Part shown: one piece after another, positions 1-11,428 of the stretch
Layout of the letters: every line of letters begins with the position of its first letter
Numbering within the stretch: the stretch's first letter is position 1
Source: Rotaria macrura
Taxonomy: Eukaryota; Rotifera; Eurotatoria; Philodinida; Philodinidae
Assembly (NCBI GenBank): GCA_900239685.1
Contig: OENT01000162.1
Location: 62,001 to 126,000, forward strand
Direction: 5' to 3'
DNA: 64,000 nucleotides
Translations under genes and position numbers: made by a program
The notes under the pieces: model-generated
Seen by the model: only the letters and a program-made list of their open reading frames with translations
Told to the model about the DNA's origin: nothing
Database searches by the model: none

Positions 1-884
1 GATACCAGATTATAATCGATGTTCATTAGATTCACAAAATGAAAATCTGTTAGTGTTCGGTGTAGTACACTGTTCGACATATTCCTTTTTTGCGTTTATT
101 TTAATATTTTATTCTGCTTTAATAATTATTTTATTTGTCTTCTGCAAATTGCGTTATTCGATGCGCAGAAAAAAATTTGAATAAATGTAAAAAATATCTT
201 ATTTAGTGTAAGAATATTGGTCACCTAATTAATGATTAAGTTTTTTTATTTGTCTCGATTAGGAGCAAACTAAGTTAGTTCACATTTTAAAACTCACGTT
301 ACGTTTTAAAGACAACAAAAGTGATCGTACGTTGATAAAGTCAAAAGTAAATGAATCGGAAGATTACCGAAACAGGAAAACTTGAAAAAATGCATCGATT
401 AGATATATTTTGAATATCGTCATTTTTTTTTCATCGTTTTGAAATGCATTATCTGTGCTATCTAATCACATTGCATAAATCGTCCATAATGACAGTGCGA
501 GAATTGTACATTCAGTTTTCTTCTCGAGCAACTCTACTGAAAATTTTCCATCGTAGATGACTATAAATAAACAGTCGAACAACATATATTATGGTTATTT
601 CGGCAACTGAAAGAAATTTTTAATCAAAACAAAAAACAGCGCATAGATATGTGCTATGCTAAAACATTTAAATGATAAGAAATAGATCCTCCTTTGCTTT
701 GGGCATTGACGACTACTGCTATTTTGCACATTATACTTTTTATTGGGCAATGATTTGCATTTCATTTTCAGAATATATATAGGTTTAAATATTGTTTTTT
801 TTTCTCAGAAGATCTTGGATACTGATACATATTAATAAGTAGAGAGAGAGAGAGCGAGATTGTGCTATTTTCAAAGCATTCAAT
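1..884. other. 5' flank of first carbonic anhydrase gene
   Basis: AT-rich non-coding sequence upstream of the first carbonic anhydrase. The only notable feature is an AG dinucleotide run at about 841-854, just ahead of the start codon at 885, which probably lies in the 5' leader. I see no coding frame or RNA gene. A promoter must lie here but no core element can be pointed to with confidence. Confidence 0.5.
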
Positions 885-2033
885 ATGATGATATATCTCG
901 GATTGGCTTTTGTTCCATTATTTTTGTTTGTGACCTATGCCGAACATGCTCATGATTGGAATTATGGTGCATTGGGACCTGACGTTTGGTTTGAAACCTA
1001 TCCCGCATGTCGTGGTCAATTACAATCACCAATCAATATTTTAACAGCATGTACCATTTATAAAAATTATACACCATTCTCATTTGGTTCTGGCTATAAT
1101 GAAGAACACTATTTTACAATCAGAAACAATGGACATAGCATTGTCGGTACGTTCGATAATAATTCCAATCTAACAACTTTACAACTTACGGGCGGTGACT
1201 TGGCGGGCACATTCGAATTTGTGAACTTCCACTTACATTGGGGAGCAAACCATAAGTCAGGCAGTGAACACGAATTGTAAGTTTAATAATTACAATTTCA
1301 AAGAGATTCTGTGGAATTTGTGAAATATCGAAAAAAAAGGTGGTAGCCACAAAGTGTAATAGATATTAAACTTAAGTTTTTTCTTCGTTCAGAGTTATAA
1401 CAGATGATTTCTCAAGATTCACTCTCATGTACTAAGTTCTGTTTTTCTCTTTGTTTCAATAGAAATGGGAATAGTTATGCAGGTGAAATTCATTTTGTCT
1501 ATATGAATCCTATAACAAATCAAACTGCTGTACTTGGTATTTTTATGACAAGTTTACTTGTTGATAATCAAACACAACCAAGTATCGTTCGTTCTTTAAA
1601 TACAGATACGCAAGCAGAATGGAAGAAGTATTTTGATTTAGCACAGACGTTACAATTTGAAAATAATTCAACAACAATTAATTTAAGTTTGGCCTTACTT
1701 ATGGGTGACCATTTGAACGATTTTTGGCGATATGAAGGTTCATTAACCACACCACCATGTACAGAAGGTATTATTTGGACAATATTTAAAGAGCCAATAT
1801 TGTTTCCCGAAAGTGAATTTGAAAGTCTTCGAGAAGACGTATATTTTGAAGATTATCGTCGTCCACAACCTTTATATGCACGAAACATTTATCGAAATTT
1901 TTTAAATGAGTCAATATCATCCATACCAGATTATATCTGTTGTTCAAGAAAAGACCCAATTTTAATACCTAATTTATTGACATCGTCATTGCTATACATA
2001 TTGGCATTTAAAGTTCTAAATTCCTCCATTTGA
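885..2033 (+). CDS. Secreted/membrane-anchored alpha carbonic anhydrase (copy 1)
   Basis: Two exons, 885-1276 and 1463-2033, joined across a 186-bp GTAAGT...AG intron in phase 2; 320 aa. It should catalyse reversible CO2 hydration outside the cell. A hydrophobic signal peptide covers about residues 1-19. The WNYG start of the alpha-CA fold is at 25-28 and the SPINI motif at 48-52. Zinc ligands are H116 and H118 (HLHWG) and H141 (GEIHF). The proton-shuttle histidine is H84 (NNGH), and the SLTTPP threonine is at about 226. Cysteines C42 and C230 match the extracellular-CA disulfide (Cys23-Cys203 in CA II numbering). After a CC pair the C-terminus ends in a hydrophobic stretch, consistent with a GPI signal or tail anchor as in CA IV. 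All catalytic residues are present, so it is probably active. First of three same-strand paralogs with identical intron position. A polyadenylation signal AATAAA lies at 2115-2120. Confidence 0.95.
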
Positions 2034-2264
2034 CTGAACTAATATTTTTCTTACTTTTGATTTATTCGATTTATTTTCCCATCGTTTTTTCGTATCTATT
2101 CTAATATATCGTAAAATAAATAAACTGATATATCTTTGATATTTGATTGAGTCATTTACAATGTTTTTAATCTGATATTCAAGATAAGACTAATGAATTT
2201 TATATAAAGAACCAAATAGTTATCTAACAGAATAAATGTGAAAACTTCGGACTTATGTCCGAGA
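2034..2264. other. 3' flank of carbonic anhydrase copy 1
   Basis: Contains the AATAAA signal at 2115-2120, about 80 bp after the stop. Near 2247-2263 there is a small hairpin (CGGAC...GTCCG) that borders the inverted-repeat element starting at about 2268. Nothing else is recognisable. Confidence 0.4.
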
Positions 2265-2267
2265 GTT

Positions 2268-2796
2268 ATGTGTACTTCAAAAAGTGAATGAGACAAATCA
2301 GTCATTCTAGAATGTGTGCACGGAAGAAGTATCTTGGTAAACCTTTTTTGGGAAACTCCAAAACTACTGATCATCTCAGACATATCTATGCAATTTCGTT
2401 TCTAGATGCAGTTTTTGTGCATTTGAGATATTTTTGCAGCCAATGTTTTGTTAGAAAGCTGCGCTTTGGTTCAAAACTAATATCAAATTCGGAATCAGCT
2501 TTAAAAATTGAGTCAGTTTATATACGTTATGGATAATTCTGAGACAAAAGTTTTTTTTGAAAAAATCCCTGTACCACTCCTCAGGGATGGCTTGGTGAAA
2601 AATGACAATTTTTTCGATAACTCTGCCATTTCTTACCGGATCCTTCTCATCTTCGAACTCGATCGAGATATTCATCAGACAATTCTGTGCACAAAATTTC
2701 AGCTCAATCGAATGTATTTGTAAAGAGTTATCGGGTTAACGGCCGGACACACTGACCGATTCTAGAGTGTACTCACTTTTTGAGTACACAAAAAAG
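2268..2796. mobile_element. Possible MITE-like element with short terminal inverted repeats
   Basis: The left end (about 2269-2287, GTGTACTTCAAAAAGTGA) is matched by the reverse complement of the right end (about 2772-2794, GTGTACTCAAAAAGTGAG). A shared TCTAGAAT lies just inside each end. The right end is itself a perfect hairpin with a 9-bp stem. The interior has higher GC than the surroundings and a small hairpin near 2564-2588, but no convincing gene. Short open frames run on both strands and none matches a family I know. No clear target duplication was seen, so class and exact limits are uncertain. Confidence 0.5.
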
Positions 2797-2838
2797 AGAC
2801 AAGCCATTATTATTATTGTTCATCATAGTTGGTTAGAC

Positions 2839-3399
2839 TAGTGTCTGTTCCAGAAGTGAAGATAATTGGTTGTGTTTTGAATAACTTTTGATAGGAACAA
2901 GATAGAGACCTGCAGTTTTCAGCGTTCAATAGCTAAAACGTACAAGAATATTTTCCTAACCATAGTCGTAAATGGTAAAAAGACTCCAAAATCTGATTTT
3001 TCAAAAAACAAAATAAGATTTCTGAAAATTTCATAAGCGACTATTGATGTTCTAATGTTTTCAGAACCAGCACCGATAACTAAATCTCCTCTTGTATGCT
3101 TCGAATCTTTTTAGGAGTGTGTTGATCTTTGTCGAAAAGTTCACACTACGTTCACTGACCAGTAGCTCAGAGAATGAACTCCGTGAAAACACTATTCTTA
3201 TTGTTTAGTCATTTCTCATTTTCAAAAATTCTTTAAAATACCGGATTTCAGTTTGTTTTTTTCATTTAGGATCACGGTTGTGAAAATACGCTTCTGATTC
3301 TTGGTTATTGAACGTTGAAAAACTGTAGGTCTCTATGTTGTTTCTATGACAAGTTATTCAAAACACAAACACATAATTTCATATCTGGAATAGACAGTA
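2839..3399. mobile_element. Foldback MITE with long terminal inverted repeats and TA target site
   Basis: Long inverted repeats start at 2841 (GTGTCTGTTCCAG) and end at 3397; the reverse complement of the right end begins CTGTCTATTCCAG. Similarity continues inward for roughly 200 bp per arm, including the shared GTGTTTTGAATAACTT and the ATAGAGACCT...CAGTTTT blocks. TA dinucleotides flank both ends (2839-2840 and 3398-3399), as expected for Tc1/mariner-type insertion. The element is about 557 bp, with no transposase frame, so it is non-autonomous. The arms have diverged by several percent, so it is not a fresh insertion. Confidence 0.75.
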
Positions 3400-6185
3400 G
3401 TATTAATGTTTTTGTCTGAATGTTACATTCTGAATATCAAAGGTTGATTCATCGCATTAGTATTTCAGCGTACTTTGACAAATCCACGCGATTATAATGT
3501 ATGTAAAATTTTGCTGTGCATTTTCTTATCATTCCTCGTCGTTTATCTCATGATATTAATTGTTTATTTTTAAACATAAATGCATTATTTTTTGGTCTGT
3601 ATGAAAACATTGCTGATGTCATTCAACAAAATGATTTTATGACGAATCTTCATTCTATGAAAAATAATTGTGGTAATTATTCATACGTTTTAATTTTTTC
3701 ATATACTCACAGAACGTATTATTATCTTATGTTGATACAAAAGAGAAGTATGAAGTGAAGAATGAATTTTAATTTAGCATACGGATACACAGTTTAACGC
3801 TGATTATATCCGAAGTAAACAAAGACATTTTACAAACCAATTTCGTTCACCGACATTCAGAACTACTTAAATAGGAAAGATATGTTATGTTTGTAACTAT
3901 GGTCTTATCCATTGTGTACAGTCGAAGGTATTGACTAAAAGACTATTGATATACTGTGACTGCACTCAACTATTTGATGTAGGAGTACTTCAAAATCACC
4001 AGTGTGGAAATATCAAGTATTAATCATGAATGATTCGAAAATGCTCTCCGGAGAAAAAAAGAAGACATTTAGTTGTCAGTGGAACCGAGTTATCACGGTC
4101 TAACTTCGACCTTAATTGTATAATGAAGTATTAAACAGGCATATAGTACAATAAAAAAACAATGAAATGAATCGACATATAATTTATTATCGCATGGAAT
4201 CATACGTTGTTCATCTTCAATGCATTCAATTTTGGCCTATAAAGAAATGGAAACTTCCTACTGTTTTTGAACTGAAATTATCTAAAGGTCAGACGAATAT
4301 TACTTTGACTTGAACGACTATTCATGATAAAAATAGAATAAAATATAAGAAAACAAAAATGCATTCACATCTTAGTTCACCAATGTGAAATGAGACCTTT
4401 TTTTCGATTATTACAGCGGTTGTTTTTCACTTTTGATCAACTATTTTTGTGTTTGCTGTCGTACTTTGAAGTTCATAGCTATGAATATGATACTGCTTTA
4501 TTTTTTGTGCCGACCCATGTTTACAATTTTATGTAAACGTCCATCTCATTTTTTCCCCACAAAAGATAAGAATGCATTACGGATGATAAGAAAAAACTGA
4601 CAGTACTCGAAAGGATAAATATGATTAATCTAAAAATAATTTATTCATAAATCGTAAACATCATTTTCTATGAAAAAAAATTCATTCTATTTTGATGATT
4701 GATTATTTACTAAAAATCGAATAGAATACACTAATTAGACGGCATATGTGTACCAAAAATTACAATTCATAATCGATAGAAAAATTTAAATGAAAATGAT
4801 GTCAGTATTAAATAGTAAACAAAACATTAACTATCAATCAATTTCTAGTACTATATACATGTTTCATAAATTAAGGCTTTAATACTTTGAAAATTTAAAC
4901 GATCAGTCTTATTCATCGAAAACAAACAGAGAATGCCATACTTTTTATCCTTCAATTAGTGTATAGAAAAAATTAATCGATGGTTACATATCCGTTTACT
5001 TATGACTTCATCAATTAAGTTACATGAAATAAATATACGATATATTTTTAATATGAATCATTCGTTGTGCATGATCAACTATCAAATATGCGTCGGATCA
5101 TAGTTTCCTCGTTTCATTGATTCGATAATCGTTTATCCTTGTACAAATCTATGCAGTCATGAAAAGCTTTACTTACATAAAAAAATAACCTGTCCAAAAT
5201 ATTTATTGTGTTGAAAACAAAATACACTGTCAGTATAATATTTTGCAACTGACAACGTTGGAAATTATGTTTTGAATTCTGAACTTCTACGTATCTGTAA
5301 ATCAAATAGAGTTTTCTACTATTGGTAATTTATATCAAATAATAAAAATCAATGATTGTTATCTTAAATTAATTTAGTGCATGAATAATATATCCCTTTG
5401 ACTTATAGACTTGAGAAGACGTGACTATTAATTGTATCGATCGAATTTCAATACTGAAAAATCTGTTAGATAATTCTTTCGATTTGTAATTTTCAATCAT
5501 GTATTAAACCTAAAAGATATATTCGACAGCTGATGTAGACTCAATAGAATAGTAAGTTCGAGCGTATCTTTTCTTGTAAACATAGAATTTTCATATATTT
5601 CTATTTTGGAAAAGAATACTGTATCAAAAAATAATGCCAATAATTTTTCATCGCTATTCGCGACGCATCAATTAAGTTTCTCTGTGATATTCAAACTCAA
5701 GTAGTTGTTGATTTATTTCTCATCGAAACAAGCATATATCCATGAATTATGTTTTCTTCTAATTTAAATCATTCAGTGCGTGAATGTAAGAATCACAACG
5801 ATCAAAGCATGAGCCGACCAATTATACTTTATCCTTAACTATTCGACAACATGTGATACACGTCTTTTTTTAAGTAGAATGGATTGTTGACAGTAACTGA
5901 ATTTCGTCGGAGACAAAGCATCGAATAAATGTTCTTGTCGTCCAAAATCTAATGTCAAAACCTTAAAGTTTTTCCAAGTTCATCGAACAGCAATATAGAC
6001 GTAGAAGTATGAAACGTCAGATTTGATTTTAAGCAAAGAGAAAAATAGGGTTTAATCACCTGGTTATCAAAAAACATTATTCAGCTATATTTATTACCTT
6101 ATTCAATCATTCGTCTGTATTTTTAAGTGTATGGTATATCATAACGTGCAGTGAGTATTTGTGATCAACTAGAAAATTAGTCAGC
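3400..6185. other. Intergenic region between carbonic anhydrase copies 1 and 2
   Basis: About 2.8 kb of AT-rich sequence. The open frames here (longest 80 codons at 3516-3758) have no recognisable motif and amino-acid composition typical of random AT-rich DNA. I see no repeat, RNA gene or coding relic. Confidence 0.5.
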
Positions 6186-7532
6186 ATGCATTTTCATTGG
6201 CAAGCAGGGATTACTATTTTATTATATTTAATTCACAATCATTTATCAGCCTCTAATTATTGGAATTATGGTGAATTCGGACCCGATGTTTGGGCAGATG
6301 AGTACCCAGCGTGTTCGGGAAGTGCCCAATCACCAATCAATATTTTAACAGCATGTACCATGTATCAGTTGTTTCCTCCTTTTACATTATCATCCGCTTA
6401 TAATATAACAGAGAACTTTACAATTACAAATAATGGTCATACTCTTGCAGCAGCACAAGTCAACCAGAGTGCCTATCCTCTACAATTGAGTGGTGGAGGT
6501 TTAAATGGAACTTATGAATTTCTTAATTTTCATCTTCACTGGGGTGAAAACTATAAATCTGGCAGTGAACATCAAATGTAATGGAATATGTTTTCAATCG
6601 ATTAGTTTCTTTCGAATTCCGTTTACTCAGACTAGAATATCTTCTCATAACTATTTATCAAAATAAGATATTCAATTTTTGAGTTACAGATTTAATCCAC
6701 CATCAAACCAATTTTAATTGGGGTTCTCTTAGTCTTATGAAAATTCTTTTTCATTGAAATTTGTCATAATTAGTTGAATAAGGGCTATAGTAGTTGATCT
6801 TTCTCGTACAATCAAAACTATTTGTGATCATCTAGTATGTGTGACACTGAAAGGAAAAGGTTTTCTTTTCCGTATTTTAGAAATGGTGTTAAATATGCAG
6901 GTGAAATACATTTCGTATTTTCAAATCAAACAACAAATCAATATGCTGTACTTGGTTTATTGATCCAAAGCATTAAATCAACGAATTTAACTAACACCAC
7001 ATCAGGTACACATAGGAGAAAAAGAAGTATAAAAAAGAGACAAATTTATAGTACAATGAATGATACATTATATGAATGGATTCAATACATTTCCGAAACT
7101 GAAAAATTAAATTACACAAATAGTTCAACTGTACTGGACTTAAATTTGGACATCTTAATGAATCATAATTTGAACAATTTTTATCGCTACATAGGTTCAT
7201 TAACAACACCGCCATGTACCGAAGGCGTTATTTGGACATTATTTCAAACACCAATACAATTTACTGATGATGAACTAGCTGATTTACGAACAAATATCTT
7301 CCCGAAAAATAATCGTGATATACAACCGTTAAATGGACGAACTGTATATCGAAGTTTCTTAAATGACACAGTATCGTCGATACTTGATTATACTTGTTGC
7401 AAAAACAATAGTACACTGAACATAACTAACTCGGGTAAGATACCGGGTGGATCTTCAATATCTTTCTTTCATAGACAATCATTTTTATCTTTGTGCCCAT
7501 ATATTTGTATACTTATCTACTATTTTTGTTAG
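6186..7532 (+). CDS. Secreted/membrane-anchored alpha carbonic anhydrase (copy 2)
   Basis: Two exons, 6186-6577 and 6881-7532, with a 303-bp intron at the same codon and phase as in the neighbouring paralogs; 347 aa. A signal peptide covers about residues 1-22 and WNYG is at 26-29. Zinc ligands are H116, H118 and H141, the proton-shuttle histidine is H85, and SLTTPPC is intact, so it should be active. The paired cysteines PAC and PPC indicate the extracellular disulfide. It is longer than its neighbours because of a polar insertion after the VLGLL strand that carries a polybasic run (HRRKRSIKKR), a sequence pattern recognised by furin-like proteases. The C-terminus has a CC pair, several N-glycosylation sequons and a final hydrophobic segment suited to a GPI signal or tail anchor. 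AATAAA occurs at 7561-7566. Confidence 0.95.
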
Positions 7533-10018
7533 TTTAACACACTAGAATGTAATCATATTTAATAAAATATTTTCATATGATATATTTGAGAAAATGTTTA
7601 CGTGTATTTCTAATAACCTATATTCTTACTCGAATGAAATGAAGGATTTTAAGTAAAGTAACATTAAGAAAAGGAGCAAGAAAGAAAAGTAATGGCTATA
7701 AATAATAACAGTGCGACAATAAATACAGTAGAATGCGTCATATAAGTTTAAATTTGATGGCAACGTTAATATTACATCAAAAAATCATTGTGCAATGACT
7801 TTGTTAATTATCATTAAACATTCAAACAATGGATTATATTTTTGTCCTCGATCAATCAAAGTATTTAATACGATATGATTGTCAAGGATAATCATGATTA
7901 GATGTCTAGAAAATTAAAGATATACTTGTATTATTCATAACGGGATTTTCGATATTGTTGTACACATCAAAAATTTTGTCATGATTCTTCGGTATCTTAC
8001 GGTTTTTACTCTTGTAATTGACAGAAATTTCCACAATCTGTCTATAGCATATGTATATTATTTATAGCAATTTCATGAAGTTTACTTGATATTGAAATAT
8101 TTATTTAGATATTATACATGTATATTCAAATCAATAACAGCTAAGCTCTTAGAAATGTTTGTCCTAAAATAGCATCAATGACTACAGATTTCTTGAATGA
8201 TTGATTTCATGTTTAAAAGCTCAGAGCATAAACAAATTTCTGTTAATAGATAGAGTCACGGTATCCCAAGGGTTTTCTTCAAAGATGATAAAACGTCGAC
8301 TTCTTCTCAAGAATATGAATCTTATCGAAAAAACACATCAGTTCGAATAGCCATTGGTAGAAAATAAAAATTATAATTCAAACAATTCCCTCTTTTAAAC
8401 ATGATTCACTAGAGGCACATTCATTTCATAATGATCCAGAATTTCATTCAACAATCGTATGCCATAAGAGTTGTTTTGCAGATATGATTTTTTACCCAAT
8501 TATGTACATGCTGTTACCTTAAAGCAAGTAAACATAATTATAAAAAAAGATGAATATCATCTTACTTATTACATGGTCATTGACTTTATAGCTGTTCAGA
8601 TATTTGAATGATGATAAGGGAAGATTCAATTTTGTTTTCGAAATTACATACATAACAGTTGTTGTCGCCCATCAATTTTATGATTGTTTGTTTTGATTAT
8701 AGATGTTGCAATGGGTTATTAAATTGTAAATAAATGAACTACACACATTTATGTTTATGTTTTCTATGCTATTCATGAGAAATCACTGGTAGTTCTATCA
8801 ATATTAATATATTCTTTTCTTTCCAAATCGAGCTTGAATACTCAATGAATGTAGTATTTTCTACTCAGGCGTTATAAGTCGACCCTTAGCTGATCTATAA
8901 ATTATATCTTGAGCATCATTCAGTGCATTGATATCAATCGAAAGAATAAGTGCAAAAGCATCGTATAAAAAACACCAAAAAATTAAACATAAATCCTATA
9001 TCAAAGTGATATGCTCATTACTAACGTGTTACAAATAATGATAAATTAGCGTAGCTATGTAAAATGAGTTTGAAGATTCATTGATGATTGTTCTCAAACT
9101 CTAGATCTCAGAGAAAATTTGCAAAAGACAACCTTTTGTCTGATTCTATTCGAAAAACTTCATAGTATAACTTATGTTATTGAAGAGAGTCCTACTGCTG
9201 AAAAACATAAATCGGCATAGATTCTTTGAACAATCGTTTTTATATTCCACTCTATTTGAACTTTTGACTTGGAACCATTTCATTTCGATTCCATCATACA
9301 CAATAAAGGTAAGCATTTATCAATTTAAGAATATGATCGATTACCAAGAAATGTTTTAAGTTTATATTTGAATAAAAGTTTAATTAAAAAAAAAAGATAC
9401 GGTGTCATGGACTAAATTCAACATGCGGCATGTTTCAATCAATTGAAAATAATATATAATGATACAAAAATAAATACCATTGTAAAGAATGTATTGCAAC
9501 GTTCTTTTATCTTTACCCTTCCTATTACTTCTACTTTTTTTTTGTCTACTAATAAACAAATGATCTTGTTATATTTATTCATCAAATAGAGACGAGTCAT
9601 TTGTATTTTGATTGAAAAAAGAAGAAAATAAAATAAAATAGTTATCATTCAATGTCATTGATATTTGATATACACTTATTCTTACTAACAAGAAATTCAT
9701 AGTTCGAATGGATTCTGCAATTCATTGAATGTTCGAATCTTTTGTATAATTTCGACTATCTAGACGAATAACGATATAAAATTTATATTTTATTGTGATC
9801 ATAGTCTTACTTACTTTGATTCAAAAATAGTACAAAAGAACTGAAAAACAGACACAGAGGAGGAACGAACTCATCAATATTTTCCTTCCTATTGACTATA
9901 TCAAGGTTGTTATCGATCAGAGTACATTGAATACCAAAAACAAAACGTAAGTTAAATCATCTTGTTCTCCATACACTGCAAAGTACAATACTCAACGAAC
10001 ATTGCATAAAATCATATA
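7533..10018. other. Intergenic region between carbonic anhydrase copies 2 and 3
   Basis: About 2.5 kb. It holds the polyadenylation signal of copy 2 near its start. The open frames (9174-9359 plus, 9439-9648 minus) look random. No repeat or RNA gene seen. Confidence 0.5.
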
Positions 10019-11428
10019 ATGTACATTCGAATTTCTATTTCATTTCATTTGCTTATGTTGCCTCTCTCAATAACAACAAATTGGAATTATGGTGAATTTG
10101 GACCTGACGTTTGGAGTGATGAATATCCATTATGTGCTGGACATTCTCAATCGCCAATTAATATTAGAACAGCATGTACAGTTTATCAATCATTTGTACC
10201 TTTTTATTTGACGAACGATTACAATGTTTCACATAATTTTACACTTATTAACACCGGTCATTCCATACTTGCGAGATATAGTGGACATAGTCCTTCAATT
10301 TTTACGCTAACTGGTGGTGGTTTAAATGGTTCTTATGAATTTGTAAATTTTCATCTTCATTGGGGTGAAAACTATAGATCTGGAAGTGAGCATCAAATGT
10401 GAGTCGATTTTTCTATTCTTGTCTAAAAGCATAATTTAACGGAGACACTAATACATTACGATACAAATTCGAACTTTTTCCCGGTGTCATCGTTTTCTCG
10501 AGTTTATCAGAGACAAAGACAATATATATTGAGCAATACGTTTTCCTTCATTTCAGATCGAAATATATAGGAAATATTCATATAAAATTATAGATGCTAT
10601 ATGATTGATGTTTTCAATGTGCACAGTAAGTTTAATTTTTATTTCTGAGAAAATACGTACAATCATCATTGTGCAAAGGTACAAGTCGCCAAAAAATCAA
10701 AAGAAATATATAATATAAAATAATGTATCTGTGACTATAGTATTTCTTCGTATATTTTTATTTTATATAAATTTCGTTAATAACTGGTTTGTATATTGTT
10801 TAGAAATGGTGAAAAATATGCTGGCGAAATTCATTTTATTTATGTAAATCCTCGAACGTATAAAATTGCTACTTTAGCTATGTTTTTACAGAGTAGTCGT
10901 ACTATTCAAAAGAAGAAAATAATATCTTCACATGAAAGGAACACAAAACATATTCATCCAATAGAAAATATGACGTCAACAGAATGGCAAAGATATTTGA
11001 CAATAGCTGAAACACTATACTATACAAATATTTCCATTGTACTCGATTTAAATTTAGCATCATTAATGGGTACTAACTTAAATGATTTTTGGAGATATCA
11101 AGGTTCGTTAACAACACCTCCGTGTACGGAAAACATTCTATGGACTGTATTTAAAACGCCTCTAATAATTTCTGAACATCAATTGAATAGTGTTCGAAAG
11201 AATATTTTTTTCGAAGACTATCGTGGTCCACAACCATTGTACAATCGAACTGTATATCGAAGTTATGTAAATGAAACTCTATCGGCCAAAATGGATGATA
11301 GTTGTTGCGTGAAATATTTCAAGAATGAACTAAAAAATTTGAGTATGAGAACAATGAACAGTTATGAGGTTTTACTTATTTTTGATTTAGTTTACCTGAC
11401 TTTTATTCTTATCGAAAACAAACAATAA
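10019..11428 (+). CDS. Secreted/membrane-anchored alpha carbonic anhydrase (copy 3)
   Basis: Two exons, 10019-10398 and 10804-11428, with a 405-bp GTGAGT...TTTAG intron in the same phase-2 position as copies 1 and 2; 334 aa. A hydrophobic signal peptide covers residues 1-20 and is followed directly by WNYG. Zinc ligands are H112, H114 and H137, the proton-shuttle histidine is H81 (NTGH), and SLTTPPC is present, so the active site is complete. The cysteine pair for the extracellular disulfide (PLC and PPC) is kept. The loop after the LAMFLQSS strand is lysine/histidine-rich and differs from both other copies. The tail has a CC pair and ends in a hydrophobic stretch, which suggests membrane attachment. 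It is more similar to copy 2 than to copy 1 in the first exon (GEFGPDVW, GGGLNG, GSEHQ). A possible AATAAA is at 11630-11635. Confidence 0.95.
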
